Assembly (NCBI RefSeq): GCF_047777955.1
Contig: NZ_CP180537.1
Span: 806,001-870,000 of the forward strand
Direction: 5' to 3'
From: Didemnitutus sp047777955
Lineage (GTDB): Bacteria > Verrucomicrobiota > Verrucomicrobiia > Opitutales > Opitutaceae
Length of the DNA: 64,000 bases
Shown here: in pieces, positions 34,447 through 43,069 of the stretch
Numbering within the stretch: position 1 is the stretch's first letter
Layout: each line of letters starts with the position of its first letter
Program-made: the position numbers and the translations under genes
Notes under the pieces: model-generated
Told to the model about the DNA's origin: nothing
The model's database searches: none
The model's input: only the letters and a program-made list of their open reading frames with translations

Positions 34447-36693
34447 TCAATCCGCCAGGTTGAGCAGCTGGCGCGCGTATTGGAAGGCGTGGGCCTTGAA
34501 ACTGGTTTTCTGTCCGGCGGCCTCCCAGGCGTAGACGAGCGCGACACATTGGTCCGCGATCTTGTAGTCCGACGTCTGCTTGGCCTTATGAAAATTGAGG
34601 AAGGACTGCAGCGTCAAATCGGGCAGGGCGCTGATCAGGTCGTCGACGTTGCTGGCTTTGGCCACCAGCGGCTTCACGAGCTGGCGCGTCAGTTTTTCCT
34701 CGGGCACGGGGTCCTCGTTGCGGACCGGGACGCCGTGGCTGGCGTTGCCCACGACCTCCTCGGTGCGGAACGTGGTTTCGGCCGTGCGCTGGGCCACGGA
34801 CACGGTTTGGCCGTGCAGCAGGGCGTCGATCTTCCAGTGCAGCCCGCAGGTGTAGACGAGCTTCCTGATCTGGTATTTTTCGTCCGCGTAGACCGGCTCG
34901 GTGAGATAGCGCGGCATGGAGCGGCCCTGCGCGCGGAGGCTGTCCAGCCGGCGGTCCCATTGGCTGACCAGGGCCTTCGAGGAGGCGATGTCGATGGCGA
35001 GATCGCCCGCGCGCGAGCGGGAGTAGGCGTCGTTCTGGTTTCTTTGCAGCTCGTCGAGGGTGCGCTGCTTGTCGTTGATGGAGTCCACGACCGCGTTGCG
35101 GCGCTCGAGCAGATCGGTGTATTGCAGATGGAGATCCTCGGCCTCGGCGTTGCGCACCTGGCGCGTGCCGCTCTGATAACGGACGGATTTGGTGACGACT
35201 TCGTCGACCGCGCGATCCGCGGTGAAGCCGTCGTAGGTCCCGACGAAGACGACGGTGGCGAGGTGTTTCGGATCGTAGTCGACCAGCTTGGGCCAGGCGC
35301 CCAGCTTGCTTTGGAGCGCCTGGCGGAGTGCGTTCGTGGCCGGTTCGTTCAGTCCGGCGGGGGAGGTGGCATTTTTGTCCGGGGGCGCAACGGCGATCGT
35401 GACGAAGGTCGAGGCGATGGCCGCCTGGGTGGCGGCTTTGCGCCACTCGTGGTCGGACGTGGCGCCGTATTTGCCCGCCTGCTCGTCGAGGAGCAGGGCG
35501 AGGCCCGGCAGCCGGTTTTCCTGGGCGACCCGGCTCCAGCGCGTGAAGCCCTCGCGCAGGAACGCCGATACCTCGGCGTCGCGGAACTTGGTCCGGCAGA
35601 GGGTCACCAGCGGGACGTCCAGCCGGTTGACGTAGGATTGCTGGCTCTTGGTGCCGAGGTCGAACGACTCGAGGGCTTGCAGGAAGGAAGCGAGGTCGGC
35701 GGGCTTGAGCAGGGCCTCGGCCGGCACCGGCCGCCAGCCGGCGTAGGTCTTGCCTTTTTCCATCAGGGCCGTGATCGGTTCGCTTTGTCCGGCGACGATG
35801 GCGCGCGCGAGTTCGACGGCCAGCTGGTCGCGGGCCGTGCGGAGGAAATTCTCCCGCGCCGCCGCGACCTGCTCCGGCAGCGCCTTCACCTTCTCGGCGC
35901 GTTCGAGTTGGTCGTGGGCGGTCGCGAGGTCGGCTTTCTGGAGCGCTTGCTGGACGCTTTCCAGGGCGGCGCGCACTTCCGCGGCGTCGATGGCCGGACC
36001 GAGCTCGCGATAGGATGGGTTGTCGCCGGCGATGGCCGCGATGGTCTGCAGGGCCGCGCGCGCCTCCTGGAAGCGTTTCCCGTCCATGTCCTGCTCCGCC
36101 TGCGCGACGACGTGTGCGATCTGCGCCTCCTGAACCGCTTGGATGCGCGCGGCCAGGTCAGGAATCAGCGCCTGCACCGGCGCCAGGGGTTTCAGGATGG
36201 CGTAGGCGCGGTCGAATTCGGCGGCCTCCGTGGCCGCGGTCGCCTCGGCCAGCTGTTGCGCCACCGCTTTCCGCGCATCCTCCTCGATGGCGGCGGCCCG
36301 CTCGTGCAGCCGGCTGCGATGCGGCTCGACGAGCAGTTCCTCGGTCGGCGGCAGCTCATGCAGCGCCCGATACGCGGCGATGCCTTCGAGCTTGGCCAGC
36401 TTGCCCTCGACCATCTGCACCCAGCGCCCCTGCGTTTGGTCGTATTGTTGGACGATGTCCCCGTCGTCCGGCCGCAGCAGGGCGGCCGCCCGGAAGTGCG
36501 CCAAGGCCGTCGGCAGATCGGAGCCGAGCAGCGCGACGCGGCCGGCGCGGACTTCCTGCGCGGCCTGGTAGCGGTGGGGAATGTCGCCCCAGAACCAAGC
36601 CGCCACGCCGAAGGTGACGACGAGCAGGGCGGTGGCGACCAGAAGAACGGCGCGGCTGGCGCCGCGACGATCGGCGAACGGACGGTAGGGCAT
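34447..36693 (-). CDS. Large inner-membrane-anchored coiled-coil/TPR-like protein, unknown
   Basis: 748 residues from ATG 36693. A short cytoplasmic head (MPYRPFADRRGAS) and one membrane helix (AVLLVATALLVVTFGVAAWFW) are followed by a long soluble part. It opens with a TPR-like stretch (GSDLPTALAHFRAAALLRPDDGD), then long alanine-rich helices with heptad character. A beta-containing domain follows in the second half (AAIASTFVTIAVAP, LATVVFVGTYDG), and a helical end. No catalytic motif recognised. A further 22 in-frame codons upstream are possible but Pro-rich. It may be a periplasmic scaffold; no neighbour points to a pathway. Confidence 0.75.
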   Translation of the reverse strand: MPYRPFADRRGASRAVLLVATALLVVTFGVAAWFWGDIPHRYQAAQEVRAGRVALLGSDLPTALAHFRAAALLRPDDGDIVQQYDQTQGRWVQMVEGKLAKLEGIAAYRALHELPPTEELLVEPHRSRLHERAAAIEEDARKAVAQQLAEATAATEAAEFDRAYAILKPLAPVQALIPDLAARIQAVQEAQIAHVVAQAEQDMDGKRFQEARAALQTIAAIAGDNPSYRELGPAIDAAEVRAALESVQQALQKADLATAHDQLERAEKVKALPEQVAAARENFLRTARDQLAVELARAIVAGQSEPITALMEKGKTYAGWRPVPAEALLKPADLASFLQALESFDLGTKSQQSYVNRLDVPLVTLCRTKFRDAEVSAFLREGFTRWSRVAQENRLPGLALLLDEQAGKYGATSDHEWRKAATQAAIASTFVTIAVAPPDKNATSPAGLNEPATNALRQALQSKLGAWPKLVDYDPKHLATVVFVGTYDGFTADRAVDEVVTKSVRYQSGTRQVRNAEAEDLHLQYTDLLERRNAVVDSINDKQRTLDELQRNQNDAYSRSRAGDLAIDIASSKALVSQWDRRLDSLRAQGRSMPRYLTEPVYADEKYQIRKLVYTCGLHWKIDALLHGQTVSVAQRTAETTFRTEEVVGNASHGVPVRNEDPVPEEKLTRQLVKPLVAKASNVDDLISALPDLTLQSFLNFHKAKQTSDYKIADQCVALVYAWEAAGQKTSFKAHAFQYARQLLNLAD

Positions 36694-37209
36694 GGGGTCG
36701 GGGAATGGACGCGGCGTGGAGGGACCGGACCGGATCGTCTCCGCGGGCGGGCTCGGCAACGGAAGTCAGGAGGCTCCCGGGGCCGGAAGCGGGCGTGGAG
36801 GGTGACCGGATTCGCCGGGTGATTTATCTACGATCGTCTTGGGTGCAAGCGCAGGTCTGCCGGGAGGTGACGGAGACGGGAGGCGTTGGGTCGCTGCGCG
36901 GACCCGGGAAACGAGAGACCCGGCCTGCGGAGGGGTCGGGTGGGAAACAGAATCAAAACCGGTCAAAACGGAATCAATCCCGCGGACCATGACCTTGCGC
37001 GACATTTCCCGACCGCGAGTGAGGATGACGGCGACGATTGCGATGGAAGCTACAGGGGCAGGTTGTCTGCACGAACGCTGGGACATGCCGTCACGGCGCA
37101 GCCCTTCCTCAGTGCGGCGCCTTGTGCGACCGTCTTGGCCTGACCGCAGCGAGACGCTTCTTCATTGGACGCTCGCGGGTTTCCGACTAGGAGTTCGAGC
37201 CTGTTTCCC
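36694..37209. other. Gene-free stretch with one copy of a diverged repeat
   Basis: Open frames here are short and have no family features. The region holds the first copy of a direct repeat (about 36918-36997) and the likely promoter of the HxlR gene near its right end. Composition is less GC-extreme than the flanks. Confidence 0.5.
36918..36997. repeat. Direct repeat, copy A
   Basis: Shares GAGACCCGGCC, GGAAACAGAAT, TCAAAACGGAATCAATCC and CGGACCA in the same order with copy B at 38336-38432, with substitutions and one indel. Confidence 0.75.
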
Positions 37210-37566
37210 GTGAAAATTCCCGACCGCTACGCCCAGCCTGTCGACCCGCTTCAGGACCTCTGCCCCACTCGCGCTGCGCTCGACGTGATCCGCGGGCGCT
37301 GGAAGCCGTCCATTCTCTATGTCCTCGCCGATGGCACCGCCCGCTTCGGCACCCTCCAGTCCCGCCTTCCGGGTGTGACCGCGCAGGCCCTGACGGTGCA
37401 GCTCCGCCAGCTCGAGGCCGACGGCGTCGTGTCGCGCACCGTCCACGCGGAGATCCCGGTCCGCGTCGATTACGCGCTGACGCCTTTAGGGCACACTCTC
37501 TCCGACCTGATGAAGCAGCTGGAGATTTGGGGGCAGGAATACTTGCGGCGCAAGGCGGCGCGGTAA
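37210..37566 (+). CDS. HxlR-family winged-helix transcriptional regulator
   Basis: 118 residues, GTG 37210. Typical HxlR text: CPTRAALDVIRGRWKPSILYVL, RFGTLQSRLPGVTAQALTVQL, RQLEADGVVSRTVHAEIPVRVDYALTPLG. Cys near the N-terminus (DLCPTR) is the redox-sensing position in YodB-like members. Regulators of this family often control adjacent quinone or azo-dye reductases, and a reductase gene follows 90 bp downstream. A TTG 15 codons upstream is a less likely start. The 21-bp palindrome just after the gene is a good candidate binding site. Confidence 0.9.
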   Translation: MKIPDRYAQPVDPLQDLCPTRAALDVIRGRWKPSILYVLADGTARFGTLQSRLPGVTAQALTVQLRQLEADGVVSRTVHAEIPVRVDYALTPLGHTLSDLMKQLEIWGQEYLRRKAAR

Positions 37567-37590
37567 CTGGCCACGGGAGGCCGGTCACCG

Positions 37591-37611
37591 GAATGTGAGC
37601 GACTCACATTC
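37591..37611. promoter_or_regulatory. Perfect palindrome between HxlR regulator and azoreductase, likely operator
   Basis: GAATGTGAG-CGA-CTCACATTC is a perfect 9+3+9 inverted repeat located 24 bp after the regulator stop and 45 bp before the reductase ATG. That is the right place to control the reductase promoter. Confidence 0.65.
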
Positions 37612-37656
37612 TTGCGACGAAGCAACGGACGTGGAGTTGGGCTAGGATGCCGGCCC

Positions 37657-38307
37657 ATGAAATCCCGTCTTCTTGTTCTCAACGCCAGCGCCCGTCGCGA
37701 TCGCTCCATCACCCGCCAGCTCACCATGCGCCTGGCCCAGGCCTGGCTGGCCGCTCGACCCGCCGGTGAGATCGTCACCCGCGACATCGGCCAGGCTCCG
37801 CCCACCGCGATCAACCAGGACTGGATCGCCGCCGCCTACAGCCGCGTCCCCGGCTCCGAGCGGCATCCCAGTCTCGCGGAAAGCGAGCGATTGATCGACG
37901 AGCTCGATTCCGCCGATGCCGTCATCATCGGCACGCCACTCTACAACTTCGGCATGCCTGCGGTCCTCAAGCTCTGGCTCGAACAAATCATTCGCGTCGG
38001 TCGGACGTTCCGGATCGAGGTCGGACCCGGGGGAGAGCGCTATCTTCCCCTGCTCCGGCCCAAGCCCGTTTTTGTCGTCGTGGCCGCCGGGAATCCCGCA
38101 TTTCTGCGGGACGGGTCGCTGGCTTCAGTCAATTTTCTTCGCTCCCATCTCGGTGCCGTGCTCGAGTTTCTGGGGTTCGGAGACCTGACTTTCATTGAAG
38201 TTGGCGAAGCCGAGGCGAAGCAGGGTATGGTGCCGCCGTCGCTGCTCGCCGCCGAGAACCGCCTCCGCCGCACCGTGGACGATCCGGTGACTGCGCGCCC
38301 GGCATGA
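37657..38307 (+). CDS. azoR: FMN-dependent NADH-azoreductase / quinone reductase
   Basis: 216 residues. Flavodoxin-like fold of the AzoR/NQO family: LLVLNASARRDRSITRQL at the phosphate-binding start, ADAVIIGTPLYNFGMPAVLKLWLEQIIRVGRTF at the flavin site, and VVVAAGNPAF in the middle. It reduces quinones or azo compounds with two electrons, a detoxification role, in the cytoplasm. Pairing with an HxlR regulator is a common stress-response arrangement. The exact substrate cannot be read from the sequence. Confidence 0.9.
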   Translation: MKSRLLVLNASARRDRSITRQLTMRLAQAWLAARPAGEIVTRDIGQAPPTAINQDWIAAAYSRVPGSERHPSLAESERLIDELDSADAVIIGTPLYNFGMPAVLKLWLEQIIRVGRTFRIEVGPGGERYLPLLRPKPVFVVVAAGNPAFLRDGSLASVNFLRSHLGAVLEFLGFGDLTFIEVGEAEAKQGMVPPSLLAAENRLRRTVDDPVTARPA

Positions 38308-38335
38308 GCGCTGAGGCTCTTGGGCAACTAAATAG

Positions 38336-38432
38336 AAGACCCGGCCCTGGGAAGGGCCGGGTCGGAAACAGAATTACAACCTCTCAAAAACGGAATTGAT
38401 CCGGGGAAACGGAATCAATCCCTCGGACCACC
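38336..38432. repeat. Direct repeat, copy B
   Basis: Same order of blocks as copy A, plus an extra ACGGAATTGATCC unit. It also forms a strong hairpin (GACCCGGCCC / GGGCCGGGTC). It ends 2 nt before the RNase G stop codon. Confidence 0.75.
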
Positions 38433-38433
38433 G

Positions 38434-40188
38434 TCACCGGTATTCCTCGTTCGTGAGCGCGTTGATGATCTTGAAGTTTTCGACGTGGTAGTTCGGGTCG
38501 GCGCGGAAGGCCAGCTTGACGCCGAAGAGCTTCTCCATGCGCACGAGCAGGTCGGCGTCCTCGGCGCGGAGGCGCTCGAGGATCGACGGGTGCACGTGCA
38601 CGCGCAGCGAGTATTCCTTGCTGTCCTTGCGGTTTTGCAGGCGGCGCGCGACGGACGAGAGGCGGCGCTGGAGCTCGACCGACATGGTCGTCGCGCTCTT
38701 CACGATGCCGCGGCCGTGGCAGTAGGGGCAGCCGGTGTAGATGTTGGCCGAGAGCGACTCCTGCTGGCGCTGGCGCGTCATCTGCATGATGCCGAGCTGC
38801 GAGATGGGCAGGATGTGGGTCTTGGCCTTGTCCTCCGACATGAGCTCGACCATGCGGTCGTAGACGGACTGGCGGTGGCGCCGTTCCTTCATGTCGATGA
38901 AGTCCATGATGATCAGGCCGCCGATGTTGCGGAGCCGGATCTGGCGCGCCATCTCGGTGGCGGCTTCCATGTTCACCTGGAAGATCGTGTTCTTCTCGTC
39001 GCCGTGCTTCGACTTGTGGGAGCCGGTGTTGACGTCGATGGCGATGAGCGCCTCGGTCTCGTCGATCACGATCTCGCCGCCGGAGGGCAGCGTGACGCGG
39101 CGCTGGAAGGTCTGCTCGATCTGGCGCTCGATGTTGTAGCGCTCGAAGACCGGGATGCTGTCCTTGTAGTAGGCGATCTTGCCGCGGGAGCGCGACGAGA
39201 TGAGCGAGACGAGGTCCTGGGTGCGCTTGAAGTCCGCCTCGTTGTCGATGAGCACGCGGTCGATGTCCTCGGTGAGGAAGTCGCGGACGGTGCGCTCGAC
39301 GATGTCGGGCTCCTGGTAGAGGCAGGCCGGCGCGCGGTCGTTCTCCATCTTGCGCTGGATCTCCTCCCACTTCTTGAGGAGCAGGTGGAGGTCGCGGACG
39401 AAGTAACGGGCTTTCTTGCCCTCGCCGGCGGTGCGGACGATGACGCCCATGCCTTCCGGGATCGTAAGCTCGTTGATGAGCGTCTTGAGGCGCTTGCGCT
39501 CCTGCGGATCCTCGATCTTGCGCGAGATGCCGCAGCCGTCGGAGAACGGCGTGAGGATGAGGTAGCGGCCGGGGATGGAGAGGTTGGTCGTCGTGCGCGG
39601 GCCCTTGGTGCCGATGGGGCCCTTGGTGACCTGGATGACGATCTCGCTGCCCGGGGGATAGAGGTTGGGGATGTCCTTGACCGTCGGCTCGGCCTTGCGC
39701 GGCTCGGCGTTCTTCTTCTTGTTCACGCGCACGACCTCGACGGAGGAGTCGGCGGCGGCCGGGAGCATGTCCCAGTAGTGGAGGAACGCGTTCTTGGAGT
39801 AACCGATGTCGACGAAGGCGGCCTTGAGGCCCGGATCGAGGTTCTTGATGCGGCCCTTGTAGATGCCGCCGACCATGCGGTTGTCGGACTCGCGCTCGAT
39901 CTCGAAGCGATCGAGGACGCCGTTCACGAGGAGCGCGACGCGCTTCTCGAGGGGCTCGGAGTTGATGACCAGTTCGCGAAAGGTGCTCTTTTCCTTTTGG
40001 AAGATGCTGAGGATCTTTTGGAGGAGCGGGCGCTGCGTGGAGCGTTCCTTGGCTTCGGCGTTAAGTTGGGCGGACGTGACCGGTTCGCTGTTTTTCAGAG
40101 GCGGAGGCTGCTGGAGCTCCTCTTCATGGCGAGCGGCGGCGTCCCGGGCAGACTCCGGGGCGCCAGATTGGGCGGGTTGATCGTTCAT
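38434..40188 (-). CDS. rng: Ribonuclease E/G family protein
   Basis: 584 residues from ATG 40188. S1-like domain (VGGIYKGRIKNLDPGLKAAFVDIGYSKNAFLHYWD), then the RNase H-like and DNase I-like catalytic core. Magnesium-site text IAIDVNTG and GGLIIMDFIDM is present, as is the zinc-link CPYCHGRG. The N-terminal 70 residues are Pro/Gln-rich and not conserved. It acts in rRNA maturation and mRNA decay. It follows rodA, an order seen in many bacteria next to the mre/mrd shape genes. No frameshift. Confidence 0.95.
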   Translation of the reverse strand: MNDQPAQSGAPESARDAAARHEEELQQPPPLKNSEPVTSAQLNAEAKERSTQRPLLQKILSIFQKEKSTFRELVINSEPLEKRVALLVNGVLDRFEIERESDNRMVGGIYKGRIKNLDPGLKAAFVDIGYSKNAFLHYWDMLPAAADSSVEVVRVNKKKNAEPRKAEPTVKDIPNLYPPGSEIVIQVTKGPIGTKGPRTTTNLSIPGRYLILTPFSDGCGISRKIEDPQERKRLKTLINELTIPEGMGVIVRTAGEGKKARYFVRDLHLLLKKWEEIQRKMENDRAPACLYQEPDIVERTVRDFLTEDIDRVLIDNEADFKRTQDLVSLISSRSRGKIAYYKDSIPVFERYNIERQIEQTFQRRVTLPSGGEIVIDETEALIAIDVNTGSHKSKHGDEKNTIFQVNMEAATEMARQIRLRNIGGLIIMDFIDMKERRHRQSVYDRMVELMSEDKAKTHILPISQLGIMQMTRQRQQESLSANIYTGCPYCHGRGIVKSATTMSVELQRRLSSVARRLQNRKDSKEYSLRVHVHPSILERLRAEDADLLVRMEKLFGVKLAFRADPNYHVENFKIINALTNEEYR

Positions 40189-40296
40189 GGTGTGGCGTGT
40201 GCCGTTGGGGGGTGTTGACGTCGGCGGACGCCTCGGTGGGGGACGGCTGCGCGCAGGAGATTCCGGCAAAGCGGTCAATATCGGGGGAGGCGACCA

Positions 40297-41529
40297 TTAG
40301 AAGTCCCTCCGGAAACGATAGACGCTTTGGACCAGTCCTTGCAGCAAGCAGCAGCTGAGCACAAAGGTGCCGCCGTAGCTGATGAAGGGAAGCGGGATGC
40401 CTTTCACCGGCACGAGGCCGACGGTCATGGCGATGTTCACGAAGATGTGCACGGACAGCAGCGCGGTAACGCCGATGACGAGCAGCATCCCGAAGCGGTC
40501 GCGGGCGAGGCCGGCAATGCGGACCCCGTTCCACAACATCACTCCGAACAAGCCGATGACGGCAATGCTTCCCAGGAAACCTTTCTCCTCCGCGATGACG
40601 GAGAAGATGAAATCGTTGTGCGCGACCGCGCGCGGCAGGTAGCCGAGCTTGGCCTGCGTGCCCTCGGTCCAGCCCTTGCCCACGAGCCCGCCGGAGCCGA
40701 CCGAGATGCGGGACTGGATCTGGTTCCAGCCGATGCCGGTGCGCTCGACCTTGTCGGGATTCCAGAACGCCAGCACGCGGTTGCGCTGGTAATCCTTCAG
40801 CGGCAGCCAGGCGTGGGCCTCGTAGGCGCCGCGGTCGCGCGTGTAGTCGAGATCGTTCTCGTCCATGAACTTCGCATAGCTGGCCACGTCGAGCGCGACG
40901 ATGCCGACGAGCAACACGAACACGCCCAACGCCCCGGCAAAGAAACGCAGCGAGAGGTTGGAGACGAAAAGCATGGCGAAGACCATGGGCGCGATCGCAA
41001 GAGCGCTACCGAGGTCGGGTTCGGCCACTATGAACAACATGGGTATACCCACCGCAAGGGCTAACTTGATCAGCACCTGCAGCGAGTCGCGCACCGTGCC
41101 GAGGCGGTTGCCCGTGAGGATCGAGGCCGTGGCCAGGAGCACGGCGATCTTGCCCACCTCCGAGGGCTGGAACGCGCCCAGCCCCGGCAACTCGATCCAG
41201 CGCCGCGCGCCCATACCGTGCGTCGTGCCGATGAATGGCACCAGCACCAGCACCAGGCTGACCAGCGCCGCCAGGTAGACCCAGTGCGCGTATTTCAGCC
41301 ACAGCCGGTAATCGAGCAGCGCCGTCGCCGCGTAGACCACGACACCAAGCCCGAGGTAGAACAGCTGCTTGATCCACTGGTCGCCGTTCGTGGCCGCCTG
41401 CGCGCTGTAGATGAAGAACACCCCGAAGGTCGAGAGCACGCCCATGCACGTCGGATTGATCCAATCCGACCGCTCACGCGTCGTGAGCTTGAAAAACTGC
41501 GCCAGATCGATGCCGCGGGCGATTCTCAC
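40297..41529 (-). CDS. rodA: Rod-shape SEDS peptidoglycan polymerase RodA
   Basis: 410 residues, about ten membrane helices. SEDS motifs: GMGARRWIELPGLGAFQPSEVGK, FIVAEPDLGSALAIAP, GWNQIQSRISVGSGGLVGKGW, HNDFIFSVIAEEKGFLGS and the end GLVPVKGIPLPFISYGG. The Asp/Glu and the WGGSG-like pattern agree with a functional glycosyltransferase. Its partner PBP2 would normally be upstream, but the next gene on this strand is a polysaccharide gene, so the shape genes are only partly here. Precedes rng by 108 bp. Confidence 0.96.
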   Translation of the reverse strand: MRIARGIDLAQFFKLTTRERSDWINPTCMGVLSTFGVFFIYSAQAATNGDQWIKQLFYLGLGVVVYAATALLDYRLWLKYAHWVYLAALVSLVLVLVPFIGTTHGMGARRWIELPGLGAFQPSEVGKIAVLLATASILTGNRLGTVRDSLQVLIKLALAVGIPMLFIVAEPDLGSALAIAPMVFAMLFVSNLSLRFFAGALGVFVLLVGIVALDVASYAKFMDENDLDYTRDRGAYEAHAWLPLKDYQRNRVLAFWNPDKVERTGIGWNQIQSRISVGSGGLVGKGWTEGTQAKLGYLPRAVAHNDFIFSVIAEEKGFLGSIAVIGLFGVMLWNGVRIAGLARDRFGMLLVIGVTALLSVHIFVNIAMTVGLVPVKGIPLPFISYGGTFVLSCCLLQGLVQSVYRFRRDF

Positions 41530-41588
41530 AGGGAAGACCCGCGATTAAACGCGGCCGCCGCGCGCGCGCAATGGCGCAGTCGCGGAAA

Positions 41589-43013
41589 TCACGCCGCCGC
41601 CTCGTCGGGCGCCTCGGCGTTGATCAGCCCGAGCAGCACCCAGAACGGCACCGCCCCCATCGGTCCCTCCAGCACCACGCCGAAGCAGGCGCTGGTCAGG
41701 ATGACCCACGGCGCCACCGCGACGCCCCACTCGAGCGGCGCCGTCGCCGTCCGCAGCCGGCGCCGCGTGACCTGCAGCAGCGCACCGGCGACGAAGAGGA
41801 GCGACAGCAGCCCGAGCGCGCCCATGCGCCCGAACGCCGTCATGAGGATGCTGTGCGGGCTCCGCGCCGTGAAGTCGTCCAGCGCATCCGGCGAATACTC
41901 GCGCACGAAATTCCTCGCCAGGTCGTAGCCGAAGCCGAGCCCGAGCAGCGGGTTGCCGGCCCAGGTCTCCCGCGCGACGTTCCGCCACCAGACGAGGCGG
42001 AACTGGTTGTTGCCGGCCTTGAACGCGTTCTCGGCGTCGCGATAGACGGCGACGCCGGAGACGTCCACGACCGATACGAGGCGGTCGATCACCGCGTCGC
42101 GCTTGCGCTCGGCCCAAGAATTCTCCGTCAGCTGGGCCACGAACACCAGCGCTACGAACGCCGCCGCCATCGCGCCGCCCTGGAGCACGGCGAAACGGGG
42201 CCGCCGGCTGGCCGCCAGCAGCGCCATCGCGACCAGCCCGCCCAGCAGCGAGGCGCGGCTGTCCGAGCTCGCGACCACCAGGAAGAGCACGACGGAAAAC
42301 ACCTTGCCCGCCGTGCGCGCGGCGCCGTCCGCCCACTGGAAGATCAGCACCGCGCCCACCATCATGAACGTGTAGACCAGGTCGCCCTTGTAGTAGATCA
42401 GCGGCACGCCGAGCACGCGCAGGCGCTCGAGGAAGAAGGCGGGGAACGCCTCCGACAGCAGGAACACCGGCAGGATCGCGATCGTGCCGATCATGATCGC
42501 GTGCAGCAGGTGGCGCCGCGCCGCCGGATCGCGGGCGAGGTGCTGCGCGACGAAGAAGAACGCCGCGTAGTAGACCGTGGCGAAGTCGCGCAGCGCCAGC
42601 AGGCCGTAGCCGCGCACGTCGAACATCACCCGCGCGCTGCCCACGACCATCCAGGCCAGCACCGCCCAGTTCAGCGCATCGCGCCGCATGGGCAGCTCCC
42701 GCGCCAGCGCCGCCTGCGCGATCATCCAGGGCACCGTGACGAGCAGGCAGAGCTCCGCGGGCAGGAGCGGGAGGCCGGGCGCCGGCATCAGCTGGGCGAA
42801 GCCGCGGTTGCCGACGAGGTAGCCGACCAGCAGGACGCCGAGAAACGCCACGTTCGCGCCCACGCCGGTCAGGCGCGAGGACACGGCGACGACGCAGACC
42901 AGGGCGAGCAGCAGCGGCAGCACGTAGCTGCCCTCGGCGATCTCCCAGCCCGCCCAGCAGGCGATGAGCGCGGCGCCGATCGCGATCAGGGCGTTGCGCA
43001 GCGAGGGAGACAT
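41589..43013 (-). CDS. O-antigen ligase-like / Wzy_C family membrane protein
   Basis: 474 residues with about 11 helices and one large periplasmic loop (RLVSVVDVSGVAVYRDAENAFKAGN, RLVWWRNVARETWAGNPLLGLGFGYD). The HSILMTAFGRMGALGLL stretch fits the Wzy_C signature. It joins or polymerises polysaccharide at the outer face of the inner membrane. It is downstream of glycosyltransferases and a flippase on the same strand, so it belongs to their pathway. Ligase and polymerase cannot be separated by sequence alone. Confidence 0.85.
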   Translation of the reverse strand: MSPSLRNALIAIGAALIACWAGWEIAEGSYVLPLLLALVCVVAVSSRLTGVGANVAFLGVLLVGYLVGNRGFAQLMPAPGLPLLPAELCLLVTVPWMIAQAALARELPMRRDALNWAVLAWMVVGSARVMFDVRGYGLLALRDFATVYYAAFFFVAQHLARDPAARRHLLHAIMIGTIAILPVFLLSEAFPAFFLERLRVLGVPLIYYKGDLVYTFMMVGAVLIFQWADGAARTAGKVFSVVLFLVVASSDSRASLLGGLVAMALLAASRRPRFAVLQGGAMAAAFVALVFVAQLTENSWAERKRDAVIDRLVSVVDVSGVAVYRDAENAFKAGNNQFRLVWWRNVARETWAGNPLLGLGFGYDLARNFVREYSPDALDDFTARSPHSILMTAFGRMGALGLLSLLFVAGALLQVTRRRLRTATAPLEWGVAVAPWVILTSACFGVVLEGPMGAVPFWVLLGLINAEAPDEAAA

Positions 43014-43069
43014 GGGGCCAGACCAACGCCTGCGCCGCGCGCATGCAACTCCCGAGCCGCGCCGCGCGC

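Noticed and set aside
36705..37143. Several short open frames between the large membrane protein and the HxlR gene
   Set aside because: No signal, membrane or motif features, and one contains the direct repeat.
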